Positions 19,908 through 30,470 of a stretch of 64,000 bases of DNA are shown piece by piece. Source of the DNA: Aquimarina longa SW024. GTDB lineage: Bacteria; Bacteroidota; Bacteroidia; Flavobacteriales; Flavobacteriaceae. Every line of letters begins with the position of its first letter. Positions within the stretch are counted from its first letter, which is position 1. The stretch is taken from NCBI RefSeq assembly GCF_001401755.1, contig NZ_AVQK01000014.1, positions 124,001 to 188,000 on the forward strand. Reading direction: 5' to 3'. A program made the translations under genes and the position numbers. Below the pieces are notes generated by a model that was not told the DNA's origin, searched no databases, and was given only the letters and a program-made list of their open reading frames with translations.

Positions 19908-22900
19908 ATGGCAAGAAATAATGATAAGAATACAGTAAAGAGATTTAATAAAATCTCTATAGGTTTAGCATCTCCTGAGTCGATTTTAGCAGCATCTAAG
20001 GGAGAAGTATTAAAACCCGAAACTATCAATTATCGTACTCACAAACCTGAGCGTGATGGTTTGTTCTGCGAGCGTATTTTTGGACCTGTAAAGGACTTTG
20101 AATGTGCTTGTGGTAAATATAAAAGAATTCGCTACAAAGGTATCGTATGTGATCGATGTGGAGTAGAGGTTACCGAGAAAAAAGTACGAAGAGACCGTGT
20201 AGGTCATATAAACCTTGTTGTTCCTGTAGCACATATTTGGTATTTTCGTTCTTTACCAAATAAAATAGGATATTTATTAGGCCTTCCTTCTAAGAAGTTG
20301 GATATGATTATTTACTACGAACGTTATGTAGTGATCCAACCAGGTATTGCGAAAAATGAAGAAGGAGAAGCCGTACAGAAAATGGATTTCCTTACTGAAG
20401 AAGAATATTTAAACATATTAGATAGTCTTCCTCAAGAGAATCTTTATCTTGATGATACAGATCCTAATAAATTTATAGCTAAGATGGGGGCAGAATGCCT
20501 TATCGAAATTCTTAGAAGAATTGACCTTGATGAATTATCTTATGAATTAAGGCATAAAGCGAATAATGAAACATCTAAGCAACGTAAAACTGAGGCCTTA
20601 AAACGTCTTCAGGTTGTAGAATCATTACGTGATGCTAATAAAAATAGAGAGAATAATCCAGAGTGGATGATTCTTAAAGTTGTACCAGTAATTCCACCAG
20701 AATTGCGCCCGTTGGTACCATTAGATGGAGGTCGTTTCGCGACATCAGATTTAAATGATTTATATCGACGTGTAATTATTCGTAACAACCGTTTAAAACG
20801 TTTGATGGAAATTAAAGCTCCAGAAGTTATTTTACGTAATGAAAAACGTATGCTTCAGGAATCTGTTGATTCATTATTTGATAATACACGAAAAGCTTCT
20901 GCTGTTAAAACAGACTCTAACAGACCACTGAAATCGTTATCTGATTCTTTAAAAGGTAAGCAAGGACGTTTTCGTCAGAACTTACTTGGTAAACGTGTAG
21001 ATTATTCAGCACGTTCTGTAATTGTTGTAGGACCAGAATTAAAATTATTTGAGTGTGGTCTTCCAAAAAATATGGCTGCGGAACTTTATAAACCATTTGT
21101 AATCAGAAAATTGATTGAACGTGGTATTGTAAAAACAGTAAAATCTGCTAAGAAAATTATAGACAGAAAAGAACCTGTTGTTTGGGATATATTAGAAAAT
21201 GTTTTAAAAGGACACCCTGTATTACTAAACCGTGCTCCAACACTTCACCGTTTGGGTATTCAGGCATTTCAGCCTAAACTAATTGAAGGTAAAGCAATAC
21301 AATTACACCCATTGGTTTGTACTGCATTTAATGCCGATTTTGATGGAGATCAAATGGCAGTACATTTACCTCTTGGACCTGAAGCAATTTTAGAAGCTCA
21401 GCTATTGATGCTAGCATCACATAATATTCTTAATCCAGCTAATGGGTCTCCAGTGACTGTACCTTCTCAGGATATGGTACTAGGACTTTATTATATGACT
21501 AAGCCTCGTAGATCTACTCCAGAATTAAAAATAGAAGGAGAAGATTTAACTTTTTATTCTCCAGAAGAAGTAGTGATTGCTTATAATGAGAAACGACTTA
21601 ATATTAATGCTAATATTAAAGTACGTACTAAGGATATTGATGAAAATGGAGAACTGGTTACTAAAATTATAGAAACTACTACAGGTAGAGTTTTATTTAA
21701 TGATAAGGTTCCTGAAAAAGCTGGATATATTAATGAGGTACTAACGAAAAAATCTCTTAGAGATATTATCGGAGGTATATTAAAAGTAACCAGTGTTCCC
21801 GAAACAGCAGCATTCTTAGATGAAATCAAAACTTTAGGATACAACTTTGCATTCCAAGGAGGATTATCATTTAGTTTAGGAGATATTATTATTCCAAAAG
21901 AGAAGCATACTATGATTGCTAGTGCTAACACTCAGGTTGATAATATTGTTGCTAACTATAATATGGGATTGATTACTAATAACGAACGTTATAATCAGGT
22001 AATTGATATATGGACATCTACAAACGCGGAATTGACAGAATTATCGATGAAGCGTATTCGAGAAGACCAACAAGGGTTTAACTCGGTATATATGATGCTT
22101 GATTCTGGAGCAAGGGGATCTAAAGAGCAAATTAGACAGCTAACGGGGATGCGTGGATTGATGGCAAAACCTAAGAAAGCTAGTTCTGCTGGAGGTGAAA
22201 TTATTGAAAATCCAATTCTTTCTAACTTTAAAGAAGGACTTTCTATTTTAGAATACTTTATCTCTACTCACGGTGCTCGTAAAGGTCTTGCAGATACGGC
22301 TCTTAAAACTGCGGATGCTGGGTATTTAACACGTCGTTTAGTTGATGTAGCACAGGATGTAATCGTTAATATAGAGGATTGTGGTACACTTAGAGGAGTA
22401 GAAGTATCTCCATTAAAGAAGAATGAAGAAATTATAGAAGGATTAGCTGCTAGAATAGTAGGTAGAACTTCATTAATAGATGTTATTAATCCTTTAACAG
22501 AAGAAGTATTAGTAGAAGCAGGAGTAGAAATTGATGATGCTACAGCTAAAATTATAGAGAATTCTCCTGTAGAATCTGTAGAAGTTCGTTCAGCATTAAC
22601 TTGTGAAGCTAAAAAAGGAATCTGTGTAAAATGTTATGGACGTAACCTAGCAACTGGTAAAACTGTTCAGAGAGGAGAAGCTGTAGGAGTTGTAGCTGCT
22701 CAATCTATTGGAGAACCAGGTACTCAGCTTACCTTACGTACATTCCACGTGGGAGGTATTGCAGGTAACATTTCTGAAGAAAATCAATTGAAATCTAAGT
22801 TTGGTGGAAAAGCTGAAATAGAAGAACTGAAAACAGTAAAAGGAGAAGATAACGAAGGTAATGAAATTGATGTAGTAATTTCTCGTACCTCAGAAGTTAA

Positions 22901-24209
22901 GATTATCGACCCAAAAACTAAAATTGTTTTAAGTACAAACTTAATCCCTTATGGTTCTCAATTATTTATTAAAGATGGGGATGTGCTTGCAGCAGAGCAA
23001 GTTATATGTCAGTGGGATCCATATAATGGGGTAATTATTTCTGAGTTTGCTGGTCGAGTAAGATACGAGAATATAGAGCAAGGAATTACATATCAAGTGG
23101 AGATTGATGAACAAACTGGTTTCCAAGAAAAGGTGATTTCTGAATCTCGTGATAAGAAAAAAATACCTACGTTACATGTACTAGGAAAAGGAGATGAAGT
23201 ATTACGTTCTTATAACCTTCCGGTTGGGGCTCACCTTATGGTAGATGATGAGGATAAGATTAAGGTAGGTAAGATTTTGGTTAAGATTCCACGTAAGTCT
23301 GCTAAGGCAGGGGATATTACTGGAGGTCTTCCAAGGGTAACAGAATTATTTGAGGCACGTAACCCTTCTAATCCTGCAGTGGTTAGTGAGATAGATGGTG
23401 TAGTATCATTTGGAAAAATTAAACGTGGTAATAGAGAGATTATAGTAGAATCTAGAATAGGAGAAATTAAAAAGTATCTTGTTAAACTTTCTAATCAAAT
23501 TCTGGTTCAGGAAAATGATTATGTACGTGCAGGAATGCCATTATCAGATGGTTCTACTACTCCAGAAGATATTCTTAAAATTAAAGGACCTTCTGCAGTG
23601 CAACAATACTTGGTTAATGAGGTACAAGAAGTATACCGTCTACAAGGGGTGAAAATTAATGATAAGCACTTTGAAGTGGTAGTACGACAGATGATGCGTA
23701 AAGTAAGAATTCAGGATCCAGGAGATACTATTTTCTTAGAGAATCAATTAGTGCATAAATCTGATTTTATAGAAGAAAATGATGGAATGTTTGGGATGAA
23801 AGTTGTTGAAGATGAGGGGGAAAGTGAGAGACTTAAACCAGGACAGATTATTTCTCTTCGCGAATTGAGAGATGAAAATTCTTCTTTACGTAGAGATGAT
23901 AAAAATTTAGTCACTGCAAGAGATGTGTCTCCTGCTACAGCAACTCCAATACTGCAAGGTATTACTAGAGCTTCGCTACAGACTAAATCATTTATCTCTG
24001 CAGCATCATTCCAAGAAACAACAAAAGTATTAAATGAAGCTGCAGTAAGCGGTAAAGTTGATACACTTGAAGGTCTTAAAGAGAATGTAATTGTTGGACA
24101 TAGAATTCCAGCAGGGACAGGAATGAGAGATTATGAAAGTATTATTGTTGGTTCAAATGATGAGTTTGAAGAGCGAATGGAACAGCGACAAGAAGTTAAT
24201 TATAACTAA
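19908..24209 (+). CDS. rpoC: RNA polymerase beta' subunit
   Basis: A 1433-residue beta' subunit with the N-terminal zinc-binding cysteines ([20 protein letters not shown]), the Mg-binding NADFDGDQ motif, the second cysteine cluster ([19 protein letters not shown]) and the trigger-loop region. Full length, with a terminator 12 bp after its stop. Confidence 0.98.
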   Translation: MARNNDKNTVKRFNKISIGLASPESILAASKGEVLKPETINYRTHKPERDGLFCERIFGPVKDFECACGKYKRIRYKGIVCDRCGVEVTEKKVRRDRVGHINLVVPVAHIWYFRSLPNKIGYLLGLPSKKLDMIIYYERYVVIQPGIAKNEEGEAVQKMDFLTEEEYLNILDSLPQENLYLDDTDPNKFIAKMGAECLIEILRRIDLDELSYELRHKANNETSKQRKTEALKRLQVVESLRDANKNRENNPEWMILKVVPVIPPELRPLVPLDGGRFATSDLNDLYRRVIIRNNRLKRLMEIKAPEVILRNEKRMLQESVDSLFDNTRKASAVKTDSNRPLKSLSDSLKGKQGRFRQNLLGKRVDYSARSVIVVGPELKLFECGLPKNMAAELYKPFVIRKLIERGIVKTVKSAKKIIDRKEPVVWDILENVLKGHPVLLNRAPTLHRLGIQAFQPKLIEGKAIQLHPLVCTAFNADFDGDQMAVHLPLGPEAILEAQLLMLASHNILNPANGSPVTVPSQDMVLGLYYMTKPRRSTPELKIEGEDLTFYSPEEVVIAYNEKRLNINANIKVRTKDIDENGELVTKIIETTTGRVLFNDKVPEKAGYINEVLTKKSLRDIIGGILKVTSVPETAAFLDEIKTLGYNFAFQGGLSFSLGDIIIPKEKHTMIASANTQVDNIVANYNMGLITNNERYNQVIDIWTSTNAELTELSMKRIREDQQGFNSVYMMLDSGARGSKEQIRQLTGMRGLMAKPKKASSAGGEIIENPILSNFKEGLSILEYFISTHGARKGLADTALKTADAGYLTRRLVDVAQDVIVNIEDCGTLRGVEVSPLKKNEEIIEGLAARIVGRTSLIDVINPLTEEVLVEAGVEIDDATAKIIENSPVESVEVRSALTCEAKKGICVKCYGRNLATGKTVQRGEAVGVVAAQSIGEPGTQLTLRTFHVGGIAGNISEENQLKSKFGGKAEIEELKTVKGEDNEGNEIDVVISRTSEVKIIDPKTKIVLSTNLIPYGSQLFIKDGDVLAAEQVICQWDPYNGVIISEFAGRVRYENIEQGITYQVEIDEQTGFQEKVISESRDKKKIPTLHVLGKGDEVLRSYNLPVGAHLMVDDEDKIKVGKILVKIPRKSAKAGDITGGLPRVTELFEARNPSNPAVVSEIDGVVSFGKIKRGNREIIVESRIGEIKKYLVKLSNQILVQENDYVRAGMPLSDGSTTPEDILKIKGPSAVQQYLVNEVQEVYRLQGVKINDKHFEVVVRQMMRKVRIQDPGDTIFLENQLVHKSDFIEENDGMFGMKVVEDEGESERLKPGQIISLRELRDENSSLRRDDKNLVTARDVSPATATPILQGITRASLQTKSFISAASFQETTKVLNEAAVSGKVDTLEGLKENVIVGHRIPAGTGMRDYESIIVGSNDEFEERMEQRQEVNYN

Positions 24210-24220
24210 TATGAATGAAT

Positions 24221-24254
24221 AGCCTGCCTTTTTAGGCAGGCTTTCTTTTTTTTT
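24221..24254 (+). terminator. rpoBC terminator
   Basis: Perfect 8-bp arms AGCCTGCC and GGCAGGCT, loop TTTTTA, followed by TTCTTTTTTTT. Confidence 0.93.
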
Positions 24255-24287
24255 GACCAAAGCATTTTTTAAAAATAAATAAGAGAT

Positions 24288-24596
24288 ATGGTAGATAATG
24301 AGAATCAAAATCAGTTAAATATTGAATTAGATGAGGCTACAGCAGATGGAGTGTATAGTAATCTTGCAATTATTAATCATTCAGTTTCAGAATTTGTAGT
24401 TGATTTTGTAAATATTATGCCAGGTAGACCTAAGAGTAAAGTAAAGAGTAGGATTATCTTAACTCCACAACATGCAAAAAGATTATTAAAAGCTCTTCAT
24501 GATAATATAAACAGATTCGAAGCAGCACACGGAGAAATTAAAGACTACGAGCAACCACCAATTCCGATGAACTTTGGTCCTACGGGAGAAGCATAG
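24288..24596 (+). CDS. DUF3467 family protein
   Basis: A 102-residue protein with the DUF3467 pattern: YSNLAIINHSVSEFVVDFVN, then a basic RPKSKVKSRIILTPQHAKRL stretch. Function is not established. The location immediately after rpoC is typical of Flavobacteriia, but it is behind the rpoC terminator and therefore likely has its own promoter or depends on read-through. Confidence 0.85.
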   Translation: MVDNENQNQLNIELDEATADGVYSNLAIINHSVSEFVVDFVNIMPGRPKSKVKSRIILTPQHAKRLLKALHDNINRFEAAHGEIKDYEQPPIPMNFGPTGEA

Positions 24597-24637
24597 ATGA
24601 ATTATAATATTAGATTTTTTTATTATATGTATAATTT

Positions 24638-24668
24638 AATTTCATTCATTATTATAATGAATGAAATT
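24638..24668. terminator. Bidirectional terminator between convergent genes
   Basis: Perfect 14-bp arms AATTTCATTCATTA and TAATGAATGAAATT with a 3-base loop, lying between the + strand DUF3467 gene and a minus-strand gene. Confidence 0.65.
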
Positions 24669-24773
24669 TATTTGTTTTAGGATATGAAGTTAGATCTTCT
24701 TTTCGCTTTTCATCCAAAAAATATGTACATACAAAAAAATAATTTTGATTAGTAATTTTATTTTATAAGGGTA

Positions 24774-25604
24774 CTATTTATCACTTAGAATATCTACCCA
24801 ATTGTCAAGTAGCTCATTAGAAATCTTGTTAAACTCTTTTTTCATAAAAGGATGAATTATAATGTTGTGAATTTTCTTTTTATAAGCAAAGTCAAACATC
24901 ATTATGATTTTTGTTTTGTTTTCAGAAATCTCTACAACTTTCCAGGTTCCTTTTAATAATTTTAAAGGATAGGGGTAATCCTTAGCATTTGTATGCACTC
25001 GAAAAGAGTATTGCTCTCCTTCTTCCCATAAAATAGCAGTTTCTGTCCAACTGTCAGCTTTATGTGAACAGCTTCTAACCATACCTTCTCCTTTACCAGA
25101 TATAATCTCTACACGATCAATATTAGGAGCAACTTTGTGATAATTTGCAACATCCGAAATTACCTCCCAAGTACTTTTTTTTGAAGCGTTCACAATTCTT
25201 TTATATTCTAGATGTTTAACTTTTTTTTGACTTACATTATCTATTTGAGCAAGCCCTATAGTTTGTCCAATACCAAACAACAGAATTATAAAAGCAATAA
25301 TAGAAATAGTTTGATATCCTATAGTTGAAATATTAAATGGTTTTATTATCACTATAACTACACTGACCAATACCCATATTATATCTTGGGTTATAATATA
25401 AAAGACTGCATCAGGTTTAGGATTTTTAATTTGAATATATACAGAATACGAAAAATAGAGAAGTCCTATCCCAATTACCCAAAAAATAACTGAATTTTGC
25501 TTGTTAAACCAACTTGCTATTGTTTTATTAAATAGTATAAGAGAAATACCTGTTATAAATGAAAAAATAGTATTGCATAGTAATACAGTTTGTAAAAAGC
25601 TCAT
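24774..25604 (-). CDS. Membrane protein with C-terminal START/SRPBCC-like domain
   Basis: A 276-residue protein: four hydrophobic segments in residues 1-118 (first TVLLCNTIFSFITGISLIL), then a soluble domain of about 150 residues beginning RIVNASKKSTWEVISDVANY with the pattern of SRPBCC ligand-binding folds (VISDVANYHKVAPNIDRVEI, ... WKVVEISENKTKIIMMFDF). Role unknown; lipid or small hydrophobic ligand binding is the usual property of the fold. It is 63 bp downstream of the Crp-type gene on the same strand. Confidence 0.65.
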   Translation of the reverse strand: MSFLQTVLLCNTIFSFITGISLILFNKTIASWFNKQNSVIFWVIGIGLLYFSYSVYIQIKNPKPDAVFYIITQDIIWVLVSVVIVIIKPFNISTIGYQTISIIAFIILLFGIGQTIGLAQIDNVSQKKVKHLEYKRIVNASKKSTWEVISDVANYHKVAPNIDRVEIISGKGEGMVRSCSHKADSWTETAILWEEGEQYSFRVHTNAKDYPYPLKLLKGTWKVVEISENKTKIIMMFDFAYKKKIHNIIIHPFMKKEFNKISNELLDNWVDILSDK

Positions 25605-25667
25605 GATGTATTATGTTTTTGTTTCTACAAATGTCCTATAGTATGTATTATTTCCTCTTGATAAATG

Positions 25668-26246
25668 TTAAGAAATTGACTGCGTCCAATTTTTTCTTAA
25701 TCTACTTAATGATTCTGGAGTAATCCCAAGCATAGAAGCGATATACTGAAGCGGAACATTATTAAACAGAGTAGGTTCATCATTAAGTAAAGATTCAAAC
25801 CTTTGTTTTGCAGTTGTATGCAATTGCGCAAACATACTACGTTCTAATAATGCAAAAGAATGTGCGAGTAATAAATTATCAAACTCAAGCCATTTAGGTT
25901 GTTGTTTACAGATACTAAAATGATTATCTCTACTAATAACGCATAATGTACAATCAGTCAATGCTTGAATATTCCAATAATTTTCGGATTTGAAAATAAA
26001 ACTAGAAAGTGAAGTAATAAATTTTCCGCTACTACCAATCCAAAAAGTAATTTCTTTTCCTTCTACTATATCATACATTCTTAAATACCCTGATTCGATA
26101 AATGCCATTTTTCGGCAGATTTTTCCTGATTCAAGAAAAAAATCTCCTTTTTTTATTTTTTTAATTTCAAAAGAAGAGATTATAGAGTTTAAAGAGTTGT
26201 TATCAATATAGATTTTATCTAGGATACATTTTTTTAGCAGTTCCAT
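25668..26246 (-). CDS. Crp/Fnr-type regulator
   Basis: A 192-residue protein with a cyclic-nucleotide-binding-like beta roll (GDFFLESGKICRKMAFIESGYLRMY region) and a C-terminal segment LQYIASMLGITPESLSRLRKNW typical of the HTH in flavobacterial cNMP-binding regulators. It precedes the membrane/START-like gene, which is a natural target. The cAMP-contact Arg motif is not clearly present. Confidence 0.85.
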   Translation of the reverse strand: MELLKKCILDKIYIDNNSLNSIISSFEIKKIKKGDFFLESGKICRKMAFIESGYLRMYDIVEGKEITFWIGSSGKFITSLSSFIFKSENYWNIQALTDCTLCVISRDNHFSICKQQPKWLEFDNLLLAHSFALLERSMFAQLHTTAKQRFESLLNDEPTLFNNVPLQYIASMLGITPESLSRLRKNWTQSIS

Positions 26247-26928
26247 TGACTAGTGTTTTAAAAATATGAGTATTTAAATATTGGTATCTTTATGTTTGAT
26301 TCTAAGTCTATTGATTTGTTTTTCATTTTTGATTTTATTTAAAACTATGGATTTTTAAATCTATAGTGGTTTATTTTATAAAAAGGCTATTTTTTTTCTT
26401 CAAGATGTTTCAATAAAAATAGGGACTTAATTACGGTTTAATTTTGTTTTTTAGCTTTAATTTTTTTTAAAGAACACATTTAACTTTTTCTATTTTATAA
26501 AAAATATCGTATAAATGTTTTTATAATTTACAAGTAATTATATGAAATATTATTTTGGGCTTAAAAATAGATAATTAACTGTTTAGTAACTTCTTATCAT
26601 AAACTTTGTCTTTCAATTTGTTAAAAAGAAGTACGGTTTATTACCTCTTGAAGATCTGTAAAAACCTTATTTTAAAACACTCTTTTTGTGGGTTTAATAT
26701 ATTGATAATCAGTTGATTTTTTGAGGAAAAACAGTATCTGATTTACATTAAAATCTATTAAATTTACAAAGAAGAGGTACATGATAGATTTGAAAAATTA
26801 TACTTCATAGTTTATTTTATATTTCGAAACCCACATTTGTCAAATAATTTGTTGTTCATTAATTAGAGTGTTTTAATCAGTTGTAATCCCAGATTGATTA
26901 ATTAACTAGATAAGAGACATGAACTTAT
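26247..26928. other. Gene-free interval of ~680 bp
   Basis: Very AT-rich with no credible coding frame. It lies between divergent genes and must hold both promoters, but I cannot place them with confidence. Confidence 0.5.
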
Positions 26929-27501
26929 ATGGCTTTGACACGATTTTTATTTGTAGTAGTGTTTGTTATAAAAGCACCTTTTACTTATTCACAAGAGAAT
27001 GATCCTTGGGTACTAGGTATAGGTGTAAATGTGGTGGATAACTCTGGTAGTCGTTTTGGAGAGTTACTTGATATAGAGAATAACTGGAATTTTTCTCGTT
27101 TGATTAAGACAACTATAGAAAAAAGATTTGAGTATGATTATGGAGCAGAGCTATCACTATCTCTTAATGAGTTTAGTAAGGGTAAAAAAGTGAATGATAA
27201 TTATAATACAGAGGCAATTAATTATTTCGCAATTGATTTTATGCTAAAGAATTATACGTCTAATTATTGGCAAGATGCAAGGCATGCTAATTATACTGGT
27301 TATTTTATTGGTGGATGGGGAGGTAATTTTTTTGATAGTGTTATTAATAACAGCATCAATTTTGGATTTGGTATAAATATAAAATTAGGCATGTATTTAT
27401 GGCTTAATTTTCAAACATTAGGGAAATTCTCAATAGATAATAATACTCCTGGAAATGCGAATCATTTACAGCATTCTGTTTCTATGATATTCTGGTTGTG
27501 A
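26929..27501 (+). CDS. Putative outer-membrane beta-barrel protein
   Basis: A 190-residue protein with an N-terminal signal peptide (residues 1-21, ending TYSQ) and alternating beta strands rich in aromatic girdle residues, ending SVSMIFWL with a terminal hydrophobic residue like outer-membrane barrels. It resembles the small OmpA-like N-domain proteins of Flavobacteriia that sit beside glycan loci. It is followed 37 bp later by the sugar acetyltransferase gene. Confidence 0.55.
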   Translation: MALTRFLFVVVFVIKAPFTYSQENDPWVLGIGVNVVDNSGSRFGELLDIENNWNFSRLIKTTIEKRFEYDYGAELSLSLNEFSKGKKVNDNYNTEAINYFAIDFMLKNYTSNYWQDARHANYTGYFIGGWGGNFFDSVINNSINFGFGINIKLGMYLWLNFQTLGKFSIDNNTPGNANHLQHSVSMIFWL

Positions 27502-27538
27502 ATAGTATTAAAATAATATAAATTAATTAATTAGATAT

Positions 27539-28135
27539 ATGGAACCCAATTATTTTGTGCATAGAACTGCTGAAATAGATGAAAGATGCACGATAGGAAA
27601 TGATACTAAAATATGGCATTTCTCGCATATTATGACAGACTGTATTATTGGTGACCATTGTAATATTGGTCAAAATGTAGTCATCTCTCCAAAAGTTATT
27701 TTGGGTAACAATGTAAAAATACAAAATAACGTATCTGTTTATACAGGGGTTATCTGTGATGATGATGTATTTCTTGGTCCTTCTTGTGTATTTACAAATG
27801 TAATTAACCCTAGAAGTAGTGTTAATAGGAGGGGGCAGTATAGTAAAACTCATATAGGAAAAGGCGCAACGATAGGAGCTAATGCGACTATAATATGTGG
27901 TAATAATATAGGGACATATGCTTTTGTAGGTGCAGGTGCTGTAGTTACTAAAGACGTAAAACCATATGCGTTGGTTGTAGGAAATCCAGCTAAACAAATA
28001 GGATGGATGAGTGAATATGGACACCGATTGGAGTTTAACTTAGAGGGAATAGCAACCTGTTCCGAAAGTGAAGAAATATATAATTTAAAAGATCAACAAG
28101 TTTTTAAAACATATTTTGTCAAAAAAGAAGTATGA
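27539..28135 (+). CDS. wlbB: UDP-2-acetamido-3-amino-2,3-dideoxy-glucuronate N-acetyltransferase-like (WbpD/WlbB)
   Basis: A 198-residue left-handed beta-helix acyltransferase with hexapeptide repeats (IGNDTKIWHFSHIM, IGDHCNIGQNVVIS, IGANATIICGNNIG). The end YALVVGNPAKQIGWMSEYGH is diagnostic of the WbpD/WlbB group, which makes UDP-2,3-diacetamido-glucuronic acid. The next two genes supply the 3-dehydrogenase and 2-epimerase of the same pathway. Confidence 0.8.
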   Translation: MEPNYFVHRTAEIDERCTIGNDTKIWHFSHIMTDCIIGDHCNIGQNVVISPKVILGNNVKIQNNVSVYTGVICDDDVFLGPSCVFTNVINPRSSVNRRGQYSKTHIGKGATIGANATIICGNNIGTYAFVGAGAVVTKDVKPYALVVGNPAKQIGWMSEYGHRLEFNLEGIATCSESEEIYNLKDQQVFKTYFVKKEV

Positions 28136-28207
28136 TTTCTGTTCTACCCCTTTTTTAATAAGTACAGATAAAGAATATAAAGTGTTAAAAAACAAATAAT
28201 TATTTAT

Positions 28208-29182
28208 ATGATGATGAAAAAAAACTTTGCATTGATTGGAGCAGCAGGTTATGTAGCACCTAAACATCTTAAGGCAATTAAGGATACAGACAATAACCTT
28301 TTAGCAGCACTTGATAAATTTGACAGCGTAGGGATATTAGATAGTTATTTTCCTAATACTGATTTTTTTGTAGAGTTCGAGCGTTTTGATAGGCATATTG
28401 AAAAACTAAAAAGAAGAAAAGGTGTCCTTTTAGACTATGTAAGTATATGTACTCCAAATTATTTACATGATGCTCATATAAGAATGGCACTTCGTAGAGG
28501 AGCAAATGCAATATGCGAAAAACCTCTTGTTTTAAATCCCTGGAACATACAACCTCTTATAGAAATAGAAAAGGAGTCAGGAAAAAGAGTACATACAATC
28601 TTACAATTACGATTACATCATAGCATTATGGCACTAAAAAAGATGGTAGATGAGGGGCCTAAAGATAAAATATACGATGTTGATCTTACTTATATAACTT
28701 CTAGAGGTAGTTGGTATACTAATTCTTGGAAAGGAGAAATAGGTAAGTCGGGAGGAGTTGCAACTAATATTGGGGTCCATTTTTTTGATATGTTACATTG
28801 GATATTTGGAGGGGTTACAGAAAATATAGTGCATAAGAGAGATGAACATAATGCATCAGGATATATGGAACTAGAAAGAGCTAGAGTAAGATGGTTTCTT
28901 TCTATTGATTATAAAAATATACCAGAGTCTATTAAAATGAGAAATCAAAGAACTTATCGTTCTATAGAGATTGATGGAAATGAAATTGAATTTAGTTCAG
29001 GTTTTACGGAATTGCACACTAAAAGTTATGAAGAAATTTTAAAAGGAAATGGGTTTGGATTAATTGATGCCAGACCTTCAATACAAATAGTGCATGATAT
29101 AAGAGAAGCAGAATTAAGCCCTCTAAAGAATGATTATCACCCTTTATTGATCAGTAATGCTAAGAAAGTACAGTATGTGTAA
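28208..29182 (+). CDS. wlbA: Gfo/Idh/MocA oxidoreductase (WbpB/WlbA-like UDP-GlcNAcA 3-dehydrogenase)
   Basis: A 324-residue NAD-dependent enzyme. N-terminal Rossmann motif ALIGAAGYVAPKHLKAI and the catalytic EKPL motif (ICEKPLVLNPWNI), plus the GGVATNIGVHFFDMLHW segment typical of WlbA. It oxidizes the 3-OH of UDP-GlcNAcA before transamination. The aminotransferase partner (WbpE) is not in this window. Confidence 0.8.
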   Translation: MMMKKNFALIGAAGYVAPKHLKAIKDTDNNLLAALDKFDSVGILDSYFPNTDFFVEFERFDRHIEKLKRRKGVLLDYVSICTPNYLHDAHIRMALRRGANAICEKPLVLNPWNIQPLIEIEKESGKRVHTILQLRLHHSIMALKKMVDEGPKDKIYDVDLTYITSRGSWYTNSWKGEIGKSGGVATNIGVHFFDMLHWIFGGVTENIVHKRDEHNASGYMELERARVRWFLSIDYKNIPESIKMRNQRTYRSIEIDGNEIEFSSGFTELHTKSYEEILKGNGFGLIDARPSIQIVHDIREAELSPLKNDYHPLLISNAKKVQYV

Positions 29183-29253
29183 TTTTTACAGAAATTATTT
29201 AGATCGGCATATTTAGGTTTAATCAATAGTGTTTTATGAATTAGTAATAGTAT

Positions 29254-30417
29254 ATGACGATGATAAAAAATTTAATTGTTTTTGGGACAAGACCGGAGGC
29301 TATAAAAATGATCCCATTAATAAAAGAGTTTTCAAAGCATAGAGGTATTTTTGAGACTAAAGTTTGTAGTACTGCTCAGCATAGAGAAATGCTAGATCAA
29401 GTGTTATCATTTTTTGAAATTACACCAGATTATGATATGGATGTAATGACGCCAAATCAAACGTTATATACTTTAACTGCTAGAATAATAATAGGATTAA
29501 AACCTATTTTAGAAGAATTTAAACCCGATTATGTATATGTACATGGTGATACAACTACCACTATGTCTTCTAGTATAGCAGCATTTTATTCAGGAACAAA
29601 GGTATGTCATATAGAGGCTGGATTGAGAACTTTTAATAAAAAGTCTCCTTTTCCAGAAGAGATGAATAGATCCATTACTGGGCGTATTTCTGACTATCAT
29701 TTTGCGCCAACAGTAAAATCAAAAGAAAACCTACTAAAGGAGAATATCTCTGATGAAAGAATTATTGTTACAGGAAACACAGTTATCGATGCTTTAGAAT
29801 ATAGTGTAAATAAGGTAAGATCTTCTAGATATAAAGATGCAGAGATTGAAAATCTAAAACAAATAATAGATCCGGATAAGGACTTAATATTGGTAACGGG
29901 TCATAGAAGAGAAAATTATGGACAGGGTATTCATAATATATGTATGGCTTTACAGAAAATAGCTTTACAGAATGAAAATGTACAAATTATATATCCTGTA
30001 CACTTAAATCCTAAAATACAAAAACCTGTTTATCAGTTATTATCTAATGTACAAGGGATAGAACTAATCATACCATTGAGCTATCCAGCTTTTATATGGT
30101 TAATGGATAAAGCATATTTGATTATCACAGATAGTGGAGGGATACAAGAAGAAGCGCCAAGCTTAGGAAAACCTGTTTTAGTAATGCGTGATACAACCGA
30201 AAGACCAGAAGCGGTAGAATCAGGTACAGTTGTATTAGTAGGTACAGAGGTAGAAAAAATTGTATCAGAAACAGAAAGTCTATTAAGAAATAAAAATAGA
30301 TATACTAAAATGAGCTTGTTACATAATCCATATGGTAATGGAGATGCTAGTCATAAAATTGTAGGTTTTATAAAGGATATACACGCTAAGGATGAAACAA
30401 AACTAATTCTTAAGTAG
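29254..30417 (+). CDS. UDP-N-acetylglucosamine 2-epimerase family enzyme
   Basis: A 387-residue enzyme with the start FGTRPEAIKMIPLIKEF and the HGDTTTTMSSSIAAFY, HIEAGLRTFNKKSPFPEEMN and DSGGIQEEAPSLGKPVLVMR blocks of the WecB/WbpI family. Given its neighbours, the substrate may be UDP-2,3-diacetamido-glucuronate (WbpI activity) rather than UDP-GlcNAc. Confidence 0.88.
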   Translation: MTMIKNLIVFGTRPEAIKMIPLIKEFSKHRGIFETKVCSTAQHREMLDQVLSFFEITPDYDMDVMTPNQTLYTLTARIIIGLKPILEEFKPDYVYVHGDTTTTMSSSIAAFYSGTKVCHIEAGLRTFNKKSPFPEEMNRSITGRISDYHFAPTVKSKENLLKENISDERIIVTGNTVIDALEYSVNKVRSSRYKDAEIENLKQIIDPDKDLILVTGHRRENYGQGIHNICMALQKIALQNENVQIIYPVHLNPKIQKPVYQLLSNVQGIELIIPLSYPAFIWLMDKAYLIITDSGGIQEEAPSLGKPVLVMRDTTERPEAVESGTVVLVGTEVEKIVSETESLLRNKNRYTKMSLLHNPYGNGDASHKIVGFIKDIHAKDETKLILK

Positions 30418-30470
30418 ATAAATGATACTACATATACTTTTAATGAGAAATATTAATTAACCATTAGTAA